From NCBI RefSeq assembly GCF_021917145.1, contig NC_061074.1, forward strand, positions 10,008,860 to 10,072,859: a DNA stretch of 64,000 nt, read 5' to 3'. Shown piece after piece: positions 21,725 through 32,080 of the stretch (position 1 is its first letter; every line of letters begins with the position of its first letter). This stretch comes from Hypomesus transpacificus. Lineage: Eukaryota; Chordata; Actinopteri; Osmeriformes; Osmeridae. The notes under the pieces are model-generated. The model saw nothing but the letters and a program-made list of their open reading frames with translations, had not been told where the DNA came from and ran no database searches. The translations under genes were made by a program, and so were the position numbers.

Positions 21725-24700
21725 CTATGAGCCGTCTTGCTCTGTGCAGTCCTGGCCCACCACTTTGCCGCCGTTCATAGTGGGACTTCCTGAGTCTCTG
21801 CGCGAGCGTTGCTTCTCCTCAATTTCATGCAGCGACGGTTCTTTGTACATGCAAACTGGGATATTTCGTGTCGTATGCAAGGGAGAGAGACGAGAAAGAA
21901 GAAAAAGAACAGATGAAAAGTTTGTGTTTAAAACTGAGCAACATCTGTGATGTCATGGCTGTGACAGCGCTTCAGTAAATGGCTGGGTTTCCCAGATTCG
22001 TTAAGAAGCTCTTAATGCTAAGAGCTTCTTAGGAGCGTTCTAAGAGCGTTCTAGAATGCTCCTAAGAACGCTCCTAAGAACGCTCCTAAGAAGCTCTTAG
22101 CGTTAAGAGCTTCTTAACGAATCTGGGAAACCCGGACAATATCAGTTGGGCCTCACCTTCAATGGGTCTGGGTACAAAGTGTGAGCATGGTTTGGTCTTT
22201 TTCACCCGGTTTCCCTTCATCACAATACCATCCTTGTTGAGGCCCAAGAACCAGGCCCGGCCAGATTCGTGTTGCCGGAACAGCGTTGATGAATAGATGA
22301 CGTAGTAATTCTCAAACACAGACTCCTTGAATTTACACTCGGCTGTAAACACTTCCTGTGGATGGACAAAGAACACGTTTGTGCTTAGACAAGTTAAAAA
22401 GATGAAAAAGACTGTTCTTATGAAGCTAGTGTTGTCACACCCAAAATAGTACTCCATTTCTCCTACATAAGGACTCACACGTAATAATAATTGTACTACT
22501 TCTAATAATGTATAGTATAATCATTAATAGTTATTCATTATTATTTTTATTCACAGTGCACCCTTCCTTTATCTCAGAATGCTACAGGGTTAAAAAGAAA
22601 TGTGAAGAAAGCAATCAGTCTTAAATAAATAGCACTAGTGATAAAGATAAAAACATATTTATATGCACATGCATATAAAGAGATTGAGAGTTCCACAGTG
22701 GTCCCCCTTTGACACTGAGTGTATTCTGGTGGTGAGTAGGAGGAAACCGTTGCTTGACCTGAGTTGGTGGGAGGGGCGAGATGAGTGTTTTGAGGTAGGT
22801 GAGTGCCTTTTCATGGACGCATTTGATGGTTGGCAAAAGGTTTTTGAATTTAATCTAGTCAGTGGTGCTTCCGCAACTCATCCGAATCTTGACAGTGCAG
22901 TTCTGACTGTCCAGTAGTTTTTTTTCTGGCTACAATCAGGGATCCCGGTGAGAATTTTTATCCATGAAGAAAATCTTGAAGAGCTTGGACGTCAAAAGGG
23001 GGCTCGTAGTACAGTCGCCGCTCCTTCGCGTTGAAAGGAGCGAGTTGCGGTGGTTCCAGTATCGGACTACAATGCCTCCTGGGAGCTGTCCCCTGGAAGT
23101 TTTACAACCACGGGTCCGGGCGAGACCCAGGACATGCTGAAGGGATTGTATTTCATCTGACCTGGGAACGCCTCGGAATCCCCCAGGAAGAGCTGGAAAA
23201 TGTTGCTAGTGAGAGGGACGTCTGGAATATCCTGCTTAGCCTGCTGGAACCGCAACCCGACCCCAGAATTCAGATGAACTGAGAGTCAGAACCCCCCCCG
23301 CCCCATCCAGGTTTTATACACAGCTAGCTAATGTAGCTAACAAGTTGACCTTGCTAAGTCAGCTAGCTAGGTAAGTACATGCTAGCTGACTGGCTGGCAG
23401 ATGAAATCTTTATCAACATAAAGATTGATGTGATAGTACATCCTTTGTCGAGACAGGGAAAACCTGAGAAAAAATGTTAAGAGCCCTTGAATGGCCCAGC
23501 CACAGCCCCGACTTGAACGTGGTCGAACGTCTCTGAATAAACTAAAATAGATGTTCAGAGTATCTGCCGAAATACAGGTGCACAATCGTACAAAGGAAGA
23601 TTCAAGGCTATAGTCACTATCAAAGGCTCTTCAATTAGTTTATTTCTTATTAACAAACATTCCTAAAGGGTTTAGCTTTATTGATGTGGGCAAATGTTAA
23701 GAGATTTGTATAAATACATTTTTCCATCAATCTCCTCACATTTAGTAAGGCAATAGTGTAACGACGTAAGGTAACATAATATGGTAAAATGTGAAGGCTT
23801 CTGAATATTTTCTGCACAGTAAATACACACATACTCACAATGTGTAAATAGAAATGCTCTTACTGAGGTGTAGAGGAAGCCCTCTCCATTCATAGCCAGG
23901 TAGAGTCCAGCCTTCACCCCCTGTATGGCCACCACCCTCAAACCCACTGGGATGAGGTTAAACAGGGCTGGGGAGAGACAGGAAAAGACAACAACAACAA
24001 ATGATACTACAGAAAGTTGACATGTTGAGGGTGGTGATTTGACCAACAGCAATCGGGAACAGAGTCAACGTTGTATTAGTTTATCAGGCACTTTTATCCA
24101 AAGCGAAACACAAATACTGTACAGCAAAAGATCCAGGATAAGGAGTGCATAGTTCTACAGAATTTCAGAGGTCAGAGTCAAGGAAAGGTCAGTGTTTGCT
24201 AGCCTCATCACATACCAGAGGAGACGTGTGTGGTGTGTTGTGTTGATGACTAAACACAGAGTGTGTGGTGTGTTGTGTTGATGACTGAACCCACAGTGTG
24301 TGGTGTGTTGTGTTGATGACTGAACCCACAGTGTGTGTTGTGTTGATGACTGAACCCACAGTGTGTGGTGTGTTGTGTTGATGACTGAACCCACAGTGTG
24401 GTGTTGTGTTAATGACTGAACCCACAGTGTGTGGTGTGTTGTGTTGATGACTGAACACAGTGTGGTGTGTTGATGACTAAACCCACACTGTGTGGTGTGT
24501 TGTGTTGATGACTGAACCCACAGTGTGTGGTGTGTTGTGTTGATGACTGAACCCACAGTGTGGTGTTGTGTTGATGACTGAACCCACAGTGTGTGGTGTG
24601 TTGTGTTGATGACTGAACACAGAGTGTGGTGTGTTGATGACTAAACCCACACTGTGTGGTGTGTTGTGTTGGTGACTGAACCCACAGTGTGGTGTGTTGT

Positions 24701-27700
24701 GTTGATGACTGAACCCACAGTGTGGTGTGTTGTGTTGATGACTGAACCCACAGTGTGTGGTGCATTGATGACTGAACCCACAGTGTGTGGTGTGTTGTGT
24801 TGATGACTGAACACAGTGTGGTGTGTTGATGACTAAACCCACACTGTGTGGTGTGTTGTGTTGATGACTGAACCCACAGTGTGTGGTGCGTTGATGACTG
24901 AACCCACAGTGTGTGGTGTGTTGTGTTGATGACTGAATCCACAGTGTGTGGTGTGTTGTGTTGATGACTGAACCCACAGTGTGGTGTTGTGTTGATGACT
25001 GAACCCACAGTGTGTGGTGTGTTGTGTTGATGACTGAACACAGAGTGTGGTGTGTTGATGACTAAACCCACACTGTGTGGTGTGTTGTGTTGGTGACTGA
25101 ACCCACAGTGTGGTGTGTTGTGTTGATGACTGAACCCACAGTGTGGTGTGTTGTGTTGATGACTGAACCCACAGTGTGTGGTGCATTGATGACTGAACCC
25201 ACAGTGTGGTGTGTTGTGTTGATGACTGAACCCACAGTGTGTGGTGTGTTGTGTTGATGACTGAACCCACTGTAGTCGCTGTTCTCGTCTTTGTTCCCGT
25301 TGACGGTGCCGTTTGGCCTCATCTGCAGGTAGAACCCCTGCTCGCTGAACAGTCGAGTCACGATCCCCTTCAGCTGCTCTGCTACAAGGGTCAAGGGTCA
25401 GAGGTTAGGAGGTCAGCTCACCACGTCACATCACACATATTGACTCTGGTACACAACCTGTGTAAATACAACTTGGCTCTAATGCAGTTCAAACGAGGTT
25501 ATAAAACACATGATTAGTCTACGATCCATGTTAATGTGATGACTGATCTTGCTTGACTAATATAGCTATCAACATGTCTATTTACTACGAGTTATCAACA
25601 TGTATTAAGCCTCTCCACCCTGTCAGTGCCCTCCGGTCCAAGTCGGTCTTGCCCAGTGCAGCTCCGCCCCCTCCCCGTCCGGATCCCCGTGGAACCTAGT
25701 TTTGTGATTGGCTCTTGTTGTGTACTTTAGTTTACTGATCACGTAATCCAAGTACACTGATCGCGCTCTGATACAATACTTAGTTGCATGCTGATTGCGG
25801 TTTACTGAAAACTAACAAATTAACCAGCACACAAAGCATTTCAATCATTTGTAACTTTTTGGAATTTTGTTTGTTTCACAAGGCTAATCAGACCTTTATC
25901 CTGATGAAGAGACAATGCCAACACAATTGACTTGACATATTTACCGGTCATAAAAACATATCACAAAAGATGTCTTTAACACGATACTCCTCACAACCCT
26001 ACCTAAAGACTCCCTCAACCTGCTCCACCTGATCTGTGGCACAGTTTGCGGAGGCTACACAAAATGCACCACAGGTGGCATGAAAAACAAGTGACAAATG
26101 ACAGGACCACCGTGGCAGTAAAGAACACTGGTCCATAGCCCCATTTGTCTCACCATATTTCTAACTTTTATAGGATGATCCTAGTTTGATCTGAGTGTCA
26201 CCAAGACTTGTGATAACACCAGGTCCACCACAGTCATATTTGTATTTCTCATAGGAGCCACCAACATCCCTTCCATCAACACCGCTCCAAACTAGCCAAG
26301 CAAGAGTGAATTCCAGGCTTACAATGGGAGTGTGAATTTACTGTATTAATTCATTTCTTTCATCTTCAAAGTGCAAATGTTTTTAGGTAGTGTTACATAT
26401 ATTCCTTGTTTGACAAAAAAGCCTATTAGGAAACTGTTGTGGAAAAAACATCACATTGTTGTAATTATGAAGATGGGTAATGATTATGGATTTCTATGAT
26501 TTAAAATGAAACTCTTAATCACCTTTTTAGCATATGCTATATTACTGAAATCCAGACGCAAAGCTGTTGACCGATTATTATTGCCACTAAAACGTAGAAG
26601 ATAATAAACCCAAAATGTAAAGATCTGGATTACGTGCTGAATGCGAGAGACGACTATGAGTATATGCTTCTGTCAGGAAAACAAGAAAACACAGCTATCT
26701 CATGTGGCTCATTTATGGCCCTCTGCCCTGTGCAGCTGGCCTTCAAGGCCAGAGCAGGCCTAGAAATGGGAGAGTTTTCTATGAAAAAAGGCACCTACAA
26801 TCTGAATACAAGGCACCAGCTGAGTAAGAATGCCTAATGTATTTTGTGACCAACAATTATTGTACCAATGGCAGAACCTCATAAAATAATAGGGAAAATA
26901 TTTAGAGAAACGTCCGGAGAATAATTTCAGTCTGATCACGGGATATAGCTTACTTTCTTATCGGGAATCTCTGTCACTCTGAATTTTAATAAAAACTTTG
27001 CTTCAAACTTTGCTGATTTCCAGTGCTGTTTCAAACTCTGAGAATTGGTTGAAGACGTATAATATTTGTCCCTACAAATCTCTGGTATAGTTTTGACAAC
27101 CCCAGAGAGGGGAGTGAGGGAGGGTACTCACCCAGCTCCACGCTGTCCTGCTGGGCTGTGCCTTCCTCCTTGTCAGCCTCCTCGCCCTGGCTGTCATGAG
27201 AGAGCCAGCGACGCAACATACTACAGTAACGAGTCATGTCTGAGTTACGACTTTCGTGGACTGTATCACAGCAACAACCCCTGAATCTTAATATTCCTTA
27301 GCTGCCCTTGGACAACCCTGATCTCTGTTTCTGCTTGCACCTTTCTAAACTTAGCCAATAACTCAGCCCGAAAGATTCTGCAGAGGCTCCCTATTGGGGT
27401 CCCCCTTTATCCTGCCCATACAGGCGGTTAAAAGTTAACCTAACTCTGTAATAAGACACCAGCAGAACCCTTTTCCCTGTTGCCAATTGGACAGCTGTAC
27501 TTCCCCCACCCAGAGTGCAACAAACATAAATATAGCTGCAAGCAGCAATTAGGGGGCCAAGCAGTCCAGCAGGTCAAACAACACACAACAAAACATGTAT
27601 ACATCATCAGAAAAGGGTTCTGAGTACATATACCAAGTTTGGTGTCAATGCATCAAAAAGTTGCTGAGATATGATCTCATTTCCTGTTTGGGGGCTTTGC

Positions 27701-30159
27701 CGGAGATTTTGATTGGATGTAACTGGTAAACGGTTTTGAAAATCTAAAATACATCTGATACATTTTGCGAGGCATTGCTTGAAGATTATCAGTGCCAAAT
27801 TCAGTGTCATGTGAATATTGCGATGCTTTTTCATAAAGTTCAATACAGCGGGAAAATACAATATGGCAGAAATTGAGGTCACATAATCCATAATGAACTT
27901 GGCTTGATCTAGGGAATCCAATGGTACCTCATTTGTGAAAATACAACTTAAGGCTCAAACGTCACGTGCTTAAACGCACCTCCAACTTTGACCCATTGGT
28001 GGCACTAGAGTGCTCAAGGCACAAGAATTAAACTTGGTAAAAAGAATCCAGGGACTGTACCCAAGGAGAATACAAACTGTTACAACTTGACCATACGATT
28101 CTAGCAGCTGTCATAGAATCCAACAGGAGAAGAAGATCCACAAGAAGAAGAAAAGGTAGAAGAAGAAAAGGTAGAAACAAAATAATTGGCCTTGCAGCTT
28201 CTCTGCTTGGCCCCTAATAAAACGTTATGCAAATGATGTGCATATTATATCCGTTAGCTGGGATTTGCAATGGAAAGTGATAGGGTCTATTTAAGGGTGT
28301 AAATGACAGTCACTGCTTGGAAAATATTTATATTTAGAAGTAGAAAGTGCTGTTTAGTTAACTCTTCAAATATATATATATATTTTATGAGGCCACAGAT
28401 ATATAATAATGTAATTATTCTTTATTTTTGTCTTTTTTTTGTTACTAAATTAATGTAGATTTTTTCCTGTGGTCTCAAACTTAATCTAAAATTTCGGTCA
28501 TGTTTTAATAGTTTAGAGATTGGCAGAGATTGCCCGTCATACTGTTTAACTGTTTACTGAATAATAATACAAATAATAATAATAATTTAAATATGTTCAG
28601 GTTGAATATTTCTGTTTTGTTGTTTTCAACAACAACAAAATCCTCACATGAAACCAATGTCATTTTACAATAATTGATCTCTCATCTTGTATTTTCTATT
28701 TCAATGTTTTATTGAACATGTGTTTGATTCTTGTATGCAAGTCTCCCTTGCAATCGTAAACCCTGTTTAAAGTATGTTGTTTTGGCTTTTGATAGACATT
28801 AACTAGCCCATGACCCAGTAGTAACTTTATCAATATAGTATTTAACTTGAGATAGACCAATCCCCAGTTTCAGGTAGTTATTGTTTTGCATAAAAGTTTT
28901 CATTAATTGTGGGACAGCAGTCATGTCATTCAAATGATGTTCTTATTCAGAAATATCTTAACCAACCAATAAAGCAGTCCACCTTTACAGCCACAGTGCT
29001 TATTTTTTTAAGAGGTTTGTCTTAATGAGGAATTAAATGACTACATTTGGCCTGTTCAGATGTGCAACTATTAAATATACATGTCAAAATACTGATGCAA
29101 TAGTGTTGTGTTGTTTACAACGGTAAGAGATGATCAGTAAAAATGAGGATGATTAATCCTTATTCTAAATGACATAATACAAGTGTAGGCTCATCCACAA
29201 TCTCCTTGGTTACTTTCCTCCTAAACTCTTTTAAGGGCCTTGTCTGGTGTCTGATGTTTCCGGTTAGGAGATGAGTGGTAGTAAATGAGGGAAGGAAGGA
29301 GTTAAGAGCGTATTTCAGAACGACCCCTGTAGTCTGGTGGTGGATGGGTGCCAAATGTGTTCATAGCCACATGTAGCAAACACTGTAAAAGATCTAGATA
29401 CTTTGTGACCAAAATGAGACAAAAGTTAAATAAAATACAAAATAAACGTCTAGTCCATCTCAATTTGAACAAAAACAGACCATCCCTGTAAATAATGCTT
29501 TTGCCTACTACGCCACCACAAAGCCTCCAATTCAATGGCATGGGGTGGATAGTGTATCTGAAGAGTGGGTTTAACCAAGGTCTGTTATCATATTTTTGTG
29601 TTTAAAATATGCATGAATCTAAGTTCATTAATTATATAACAATCTTGTTGTTTCTATGTCTCTAGAAGGCTTACATACACTAGGCTTTCACTAATAATGT
29701 TAGAAAACAATTGGTGAGAAAGCGAAGAATAAGTTATGATATACGAGCTATATGAATGATATGCTAAAAGAAGTGGGAACATCGCCGAGAGGCTGATAAT
29801 TTGGCGAACAACGATTTATATTCAGAAGCCTTATGAGTCGTAGACATTTTCTGCATCAGGAAGAATGTGTTCGCTTAAAAGCAGGTTAGCAGAATAGATG
29901 CTAATCATTCGTAGCAGCAGCAAAACATAGACACGCTTAAAAACCACACCTTGCTACTCCACCGCAGCAATAAGGCCTATGTAAGCAAGAGGGTGCCCAT
30001 CCTGTGGACGAGCTGCAAGTACCGCAGTCTGGTCACAGAGGCGCGCCACGCACTGCATCGCGGTAGACGATCCCCTAAACTCAAGTACTATCATTTCACA
30101 GCCACACGCAGTCTGTAAATGTAAAGTTCCTTACCGACTGTTTTATCTTTGCTCTCCAT
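21725..30159 (-). CDS. fgf12: Fibroblast growth factor 12 (FHF1), B-type transcript
   Basis: Intracellular FGF-homologous factor: not secreted, binds voltage-gated sodium channel C-termini and shifts their inactivation. Five coding exons on the minus strand: 30,159-30,135 (MESKDKTV), 25,381-25,271, 23,967-23,864, 22,355-22,157 and 21,855-21,725. Exon lengths 111, 104 and 199 are those usual in FHF genes. All junctions are GT-AG and in phase, giving 570 nt and 189 aa. The beta-trefoil core is clear: [60 protein letters not shown] in exon 4 and [14 protein letters not shown] in exon 5 point to FGF12 rather than FGF11, 13 or 14. No signal peptide, as expected. No A-type first exon was found. The C-terminus ends [11 protein letters not shown], a few residues longer than the mammalian form I recall. 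Confidence 0.93.
21985..22133. mobile_element. Near-perfect foldback element in fgf12 intron 4
   Basis: An almost complete palindrome starting GGGTTTCCCAGATTCG and ending with its reverse complement. Arms of about 57 bases have one visible mismatch and the centre continues with AGCGTTCTTAG-like repeats. It ends 23 bases from the exon 4 donor. The structure fits a non-autonomous foldback or MITE. Target duplication is unclear. Confidence 0.8.
23030..23285 (+). repeat. Degenerate copy of a teleost interspersed repeat
   Basis: Contains GACCTGGGAACGCCTCGGAA and CCCAGGAAGAGCTGG, which I recall as the tail of a high-copy teleost retroelement. Its 83-aa open frame is a by-product. It lies within fgf12 intron 3, in the opposite orientation to the gene. 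Confidence 0.5.
24222..25270. repeat. 35-bp minisatellite in fgf12 intron 2
   Basis: About thirty units built on GTGTGGTGTGTTGTGTTGAT plus GACTGAACCCACA, 26-35 bp each. The right edge coincides exactly with the exon 2 donor at 25,270. A higher-order copy of about 240 bases repeats with a 421-base offset (from about 24,541 and about 24,962). On the minus strand long open frames of repeated His/Thr/Val-rich peptide run through the array; they are by-products of the repeat. Confidence 0.95.
26410..27075. repeat. Inverted copy of the zinc-finger flank repeat
   Basis: Reverse complement of the block at 2,690-3,420, diverged, located in fgf12 intron 1. Matching segments include those around 26,460-26,520 and 27,015-27,060. 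Confidence 0.65.
27132..27237 (-). CDS. fgf12: Candidate alternative first exon of fgf12
   Basis: Opens with ATG and encodes 35 residues beginning [20 protein letters not shown] and ending TAQQDSVEL, then a consensus donor G|GTGAGT. The exon ends one base into a codon, the same phase as the MESK exon, so it can splice to 25,381 and give SVEL-A-EQLKG in frame. The predicted isoform would be 215 aa. The peptide is acidic in the second half and has an RRW stretch near the start. It is not one of the FHF first exons I know (A-type, MESK, or the FGF13 V/Y forms). A shorter start at the second Met (MLRRW) is possible. Confidence 0.5.
27531..28220. mobile_element. DNA element with inverted ends in fgf12 intron 1
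   Basis: The left end includes GCTGCAAGCAGC and TTAGGGGGCCAAGCAG; the right end carries CTGCTTGGCCCCTAATAA, its near reverse complement. The interior of about 650 bases is non-coding. This is a common teleost non-autonomous element type; the superfamily was not determined. Confidence 0.65.
28221..30134 (-). other. Distal part of fgf12 intron 1, no gene recognised
   Basis: AT-rich intronic sequence. Scattered short open frames have no family resemblance. Confidence 0.6.
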
Positions 30160-31109
30160 CTCCCGGTATGTAGAGGTTGGCGAGGGAGTGAAATTTAAGA
30201 CAACGTTATGAGGCACGTCTGGGACTGGTTGGGATGCTGCTCGATCTCCAAGCGGAATCCAGTTGCCTTCCTGCCGAGATATGACAACAAACGTTAACAG
30301 TGAATACAGCTACTTAAAATGTATTCACTGCCCTTGAATGAGAAGCTATATCAGATTTTGGTGTTGGAGGGAAGATAGTGGCGTGCCACAATTTGGAAGG
30401 TTTCGGAAATTGTGCGGCGTGTCTGTATTCTTTGTGCAAGCTCATGCATTACCTGTGTCTGCGCGTTTTCTGTATTCGTCTCTCCTCTGTGCTGCAGCTC
30501 AAGCTCCTATCAGACAAAGTGACGTCAAGACTGCCTACGCGTGGTTAAGGGGAACTGTTAAAGAGAGGGTATGTCCCAACATGTTTCATTATCTCCTTCT
30601 CTACTGTGCTCGTCCACTACCACTCATCTCCTGCTCCGAAATGTCTGAGAGCATAGGATGGGAAAGAGTCTAACAAGACAGGCAAGGAAAACCTTTGCGA
30701 CACCGTACACTCCGCATCATTTGTTGCTATGACAACTGCTGATGACCTTAACGCTCTGAACCCTCAGTGTAATAAAATAAACAAACTGTTCTATTTAAAT
30801 TAATTACATAGCAAATTACAGTTAATTTAAGTATAAAAAAGAAGGTCTAGAGGCCATACAATTTGAAGCTCTTAGTTGGGATGTTTAGGATGAAAAGGCA
30901 CTTTTTGCAGATTAATGATTGGTGGGCTTTACTTTTTGTCAAATGTTATGAATTTTCAAGAATGCCAATGAAGTCTGAAATCCATTAAACTGTTTTTACC
31001 CTTGGGTAACTCCAAAACACAAACTTAGTTTCCAGCTCATGGGGTAGGAGACAAGTCAGTAATGAAATTCAGCTTCTCTGCAGGAGCCATTGACACACAC
31101 ACACACACG

Positions 31110-31144
<35 letters not shown>

Positions 31145-31955
31145 ACACACACTCACACAGAGAGAGAGAGATAGTGTACCACACAAGTCTGAGTCCACTG
31201 ACAAGTAGGCTACTGTTTGTTTTCAACATTCATCCAAGGCTTATACACACAGACATGCTTGGTCCTGTGTGTGGTGGTTGCTACTGCAGGTGCTTGGTTT
31301 ATGCAAAGAAGACACGTTTTGTTGTAGTCATTGGTCTATTCTACATCAAACCACTAGGTGGTGCAGTTAGATAAGACATCATAGGAAAAGGCAGAAGTCA
31401 AGTGTCAGGAGTTAGTAGTTTGTATGTGTGATGGACCATGTGCCTTGTAGCTGTTACTAAATTCAGTGATCATCCTTGATTCTGTTTAATTAACTATTAA
31501 ACACTACAGAAATGTAATCTTACTTCAGATATATATATTAAAACAAATTGTGTTTGTTTTTTGATGAATGATGATAACAGCTCTTGGTATTGGAACTCGG
31601 TTGTGATAACATTGAAAGCAGAACGTTTGCCCTCCCTATAAAAGTGTTCGTAAATTCGCTTTCAAAACGTTACAGAATGGAAGAAATTGTAAAAATCGTT
31701 GTGTACTAAGTCGAGCATTCCAAAGGAGGGGCCAGGGTTATGTTTGTGATTGCACACACTGACTTCCTACTTGGCTACGCAGTTTAAATCCTTTAAAGCT
31801 AAAAGCTAAATGCAGTAGGCTTATATCTGTTGAAGTCGGTTCTCAGACAGACATTCACTCTATTGGCAGTTCTGTCTTATCCGGTTTAGATATAGAATAG
31901 CCCCTTCAAATTTCAAGGATTGGGCGCTCGATCATTAGCCTAGCCTTCCGGCGTA
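30160..31955. other. fgf12-il1rap divergent intergenic region
   Basis: Separates the divergently transcribed fgf12 and il1rap. It holds the fgf12 5' UTR just above 30,159, a 111-aa plus-strand open frame without recognisable domain (30,338-30,673), and a CA microsatellite near 31,093-31,158. Confidence 0.6.
31093..31158. repeat. CA dinucleotide microsatellite
   Basis: About 30 CA units interrupted by CGCA, followed by a short GAGA run. Confidence 0.95.
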
Positions 31956-31974
31956 TTCCCGTGAAGAGTAAATT

Positions 31975-31983
31975 TGACTCAGC
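31975..31983 (+). promoter_or_regulatory. AP-1/MARE-like site upstream of il1rap exon 1
   Basis: TGACTCAGC, in the context TGACTCAGCTGAGCA, about 100 bases before the exon 1 donor at 32,082. AP-1 control would suit an inflammatory receptor, but this is only a motif match. Confidence 0.35.
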
Positions 31984-32080
31984 TGAGCACCTCGTCACCC
32001 TGCGCTACTCTGCCCTGCCCAGCGTGACACTTTCTTGTCGCATTTCTTACAGGAAACATCCGTAACTGTTAGATCCGATA

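Noticed and set aside
24222-25270. Direct repeats that might suggest a CRISPR array
   Set aside because: Units are contiguous with no unique spacers, in an intron of a vertebrate gene. The same holds for the arrays at 43,089 and 57,270.
24155-25394. Several minus-strand open frames with [18 protein letters not shown] repeats
   Set aside because: Products of the minisatellite in fgf12 intron 2, not an independent protein gene.
26634-26837. Open frame of 67 aa on the plus strand in fgf12 intron 1
   Set aside because: It lies in the inverted copy of the zinc-finger flank repeat and is the counterpart of a similar minus-strand frame at 2,840-3,082. No family resemblance.
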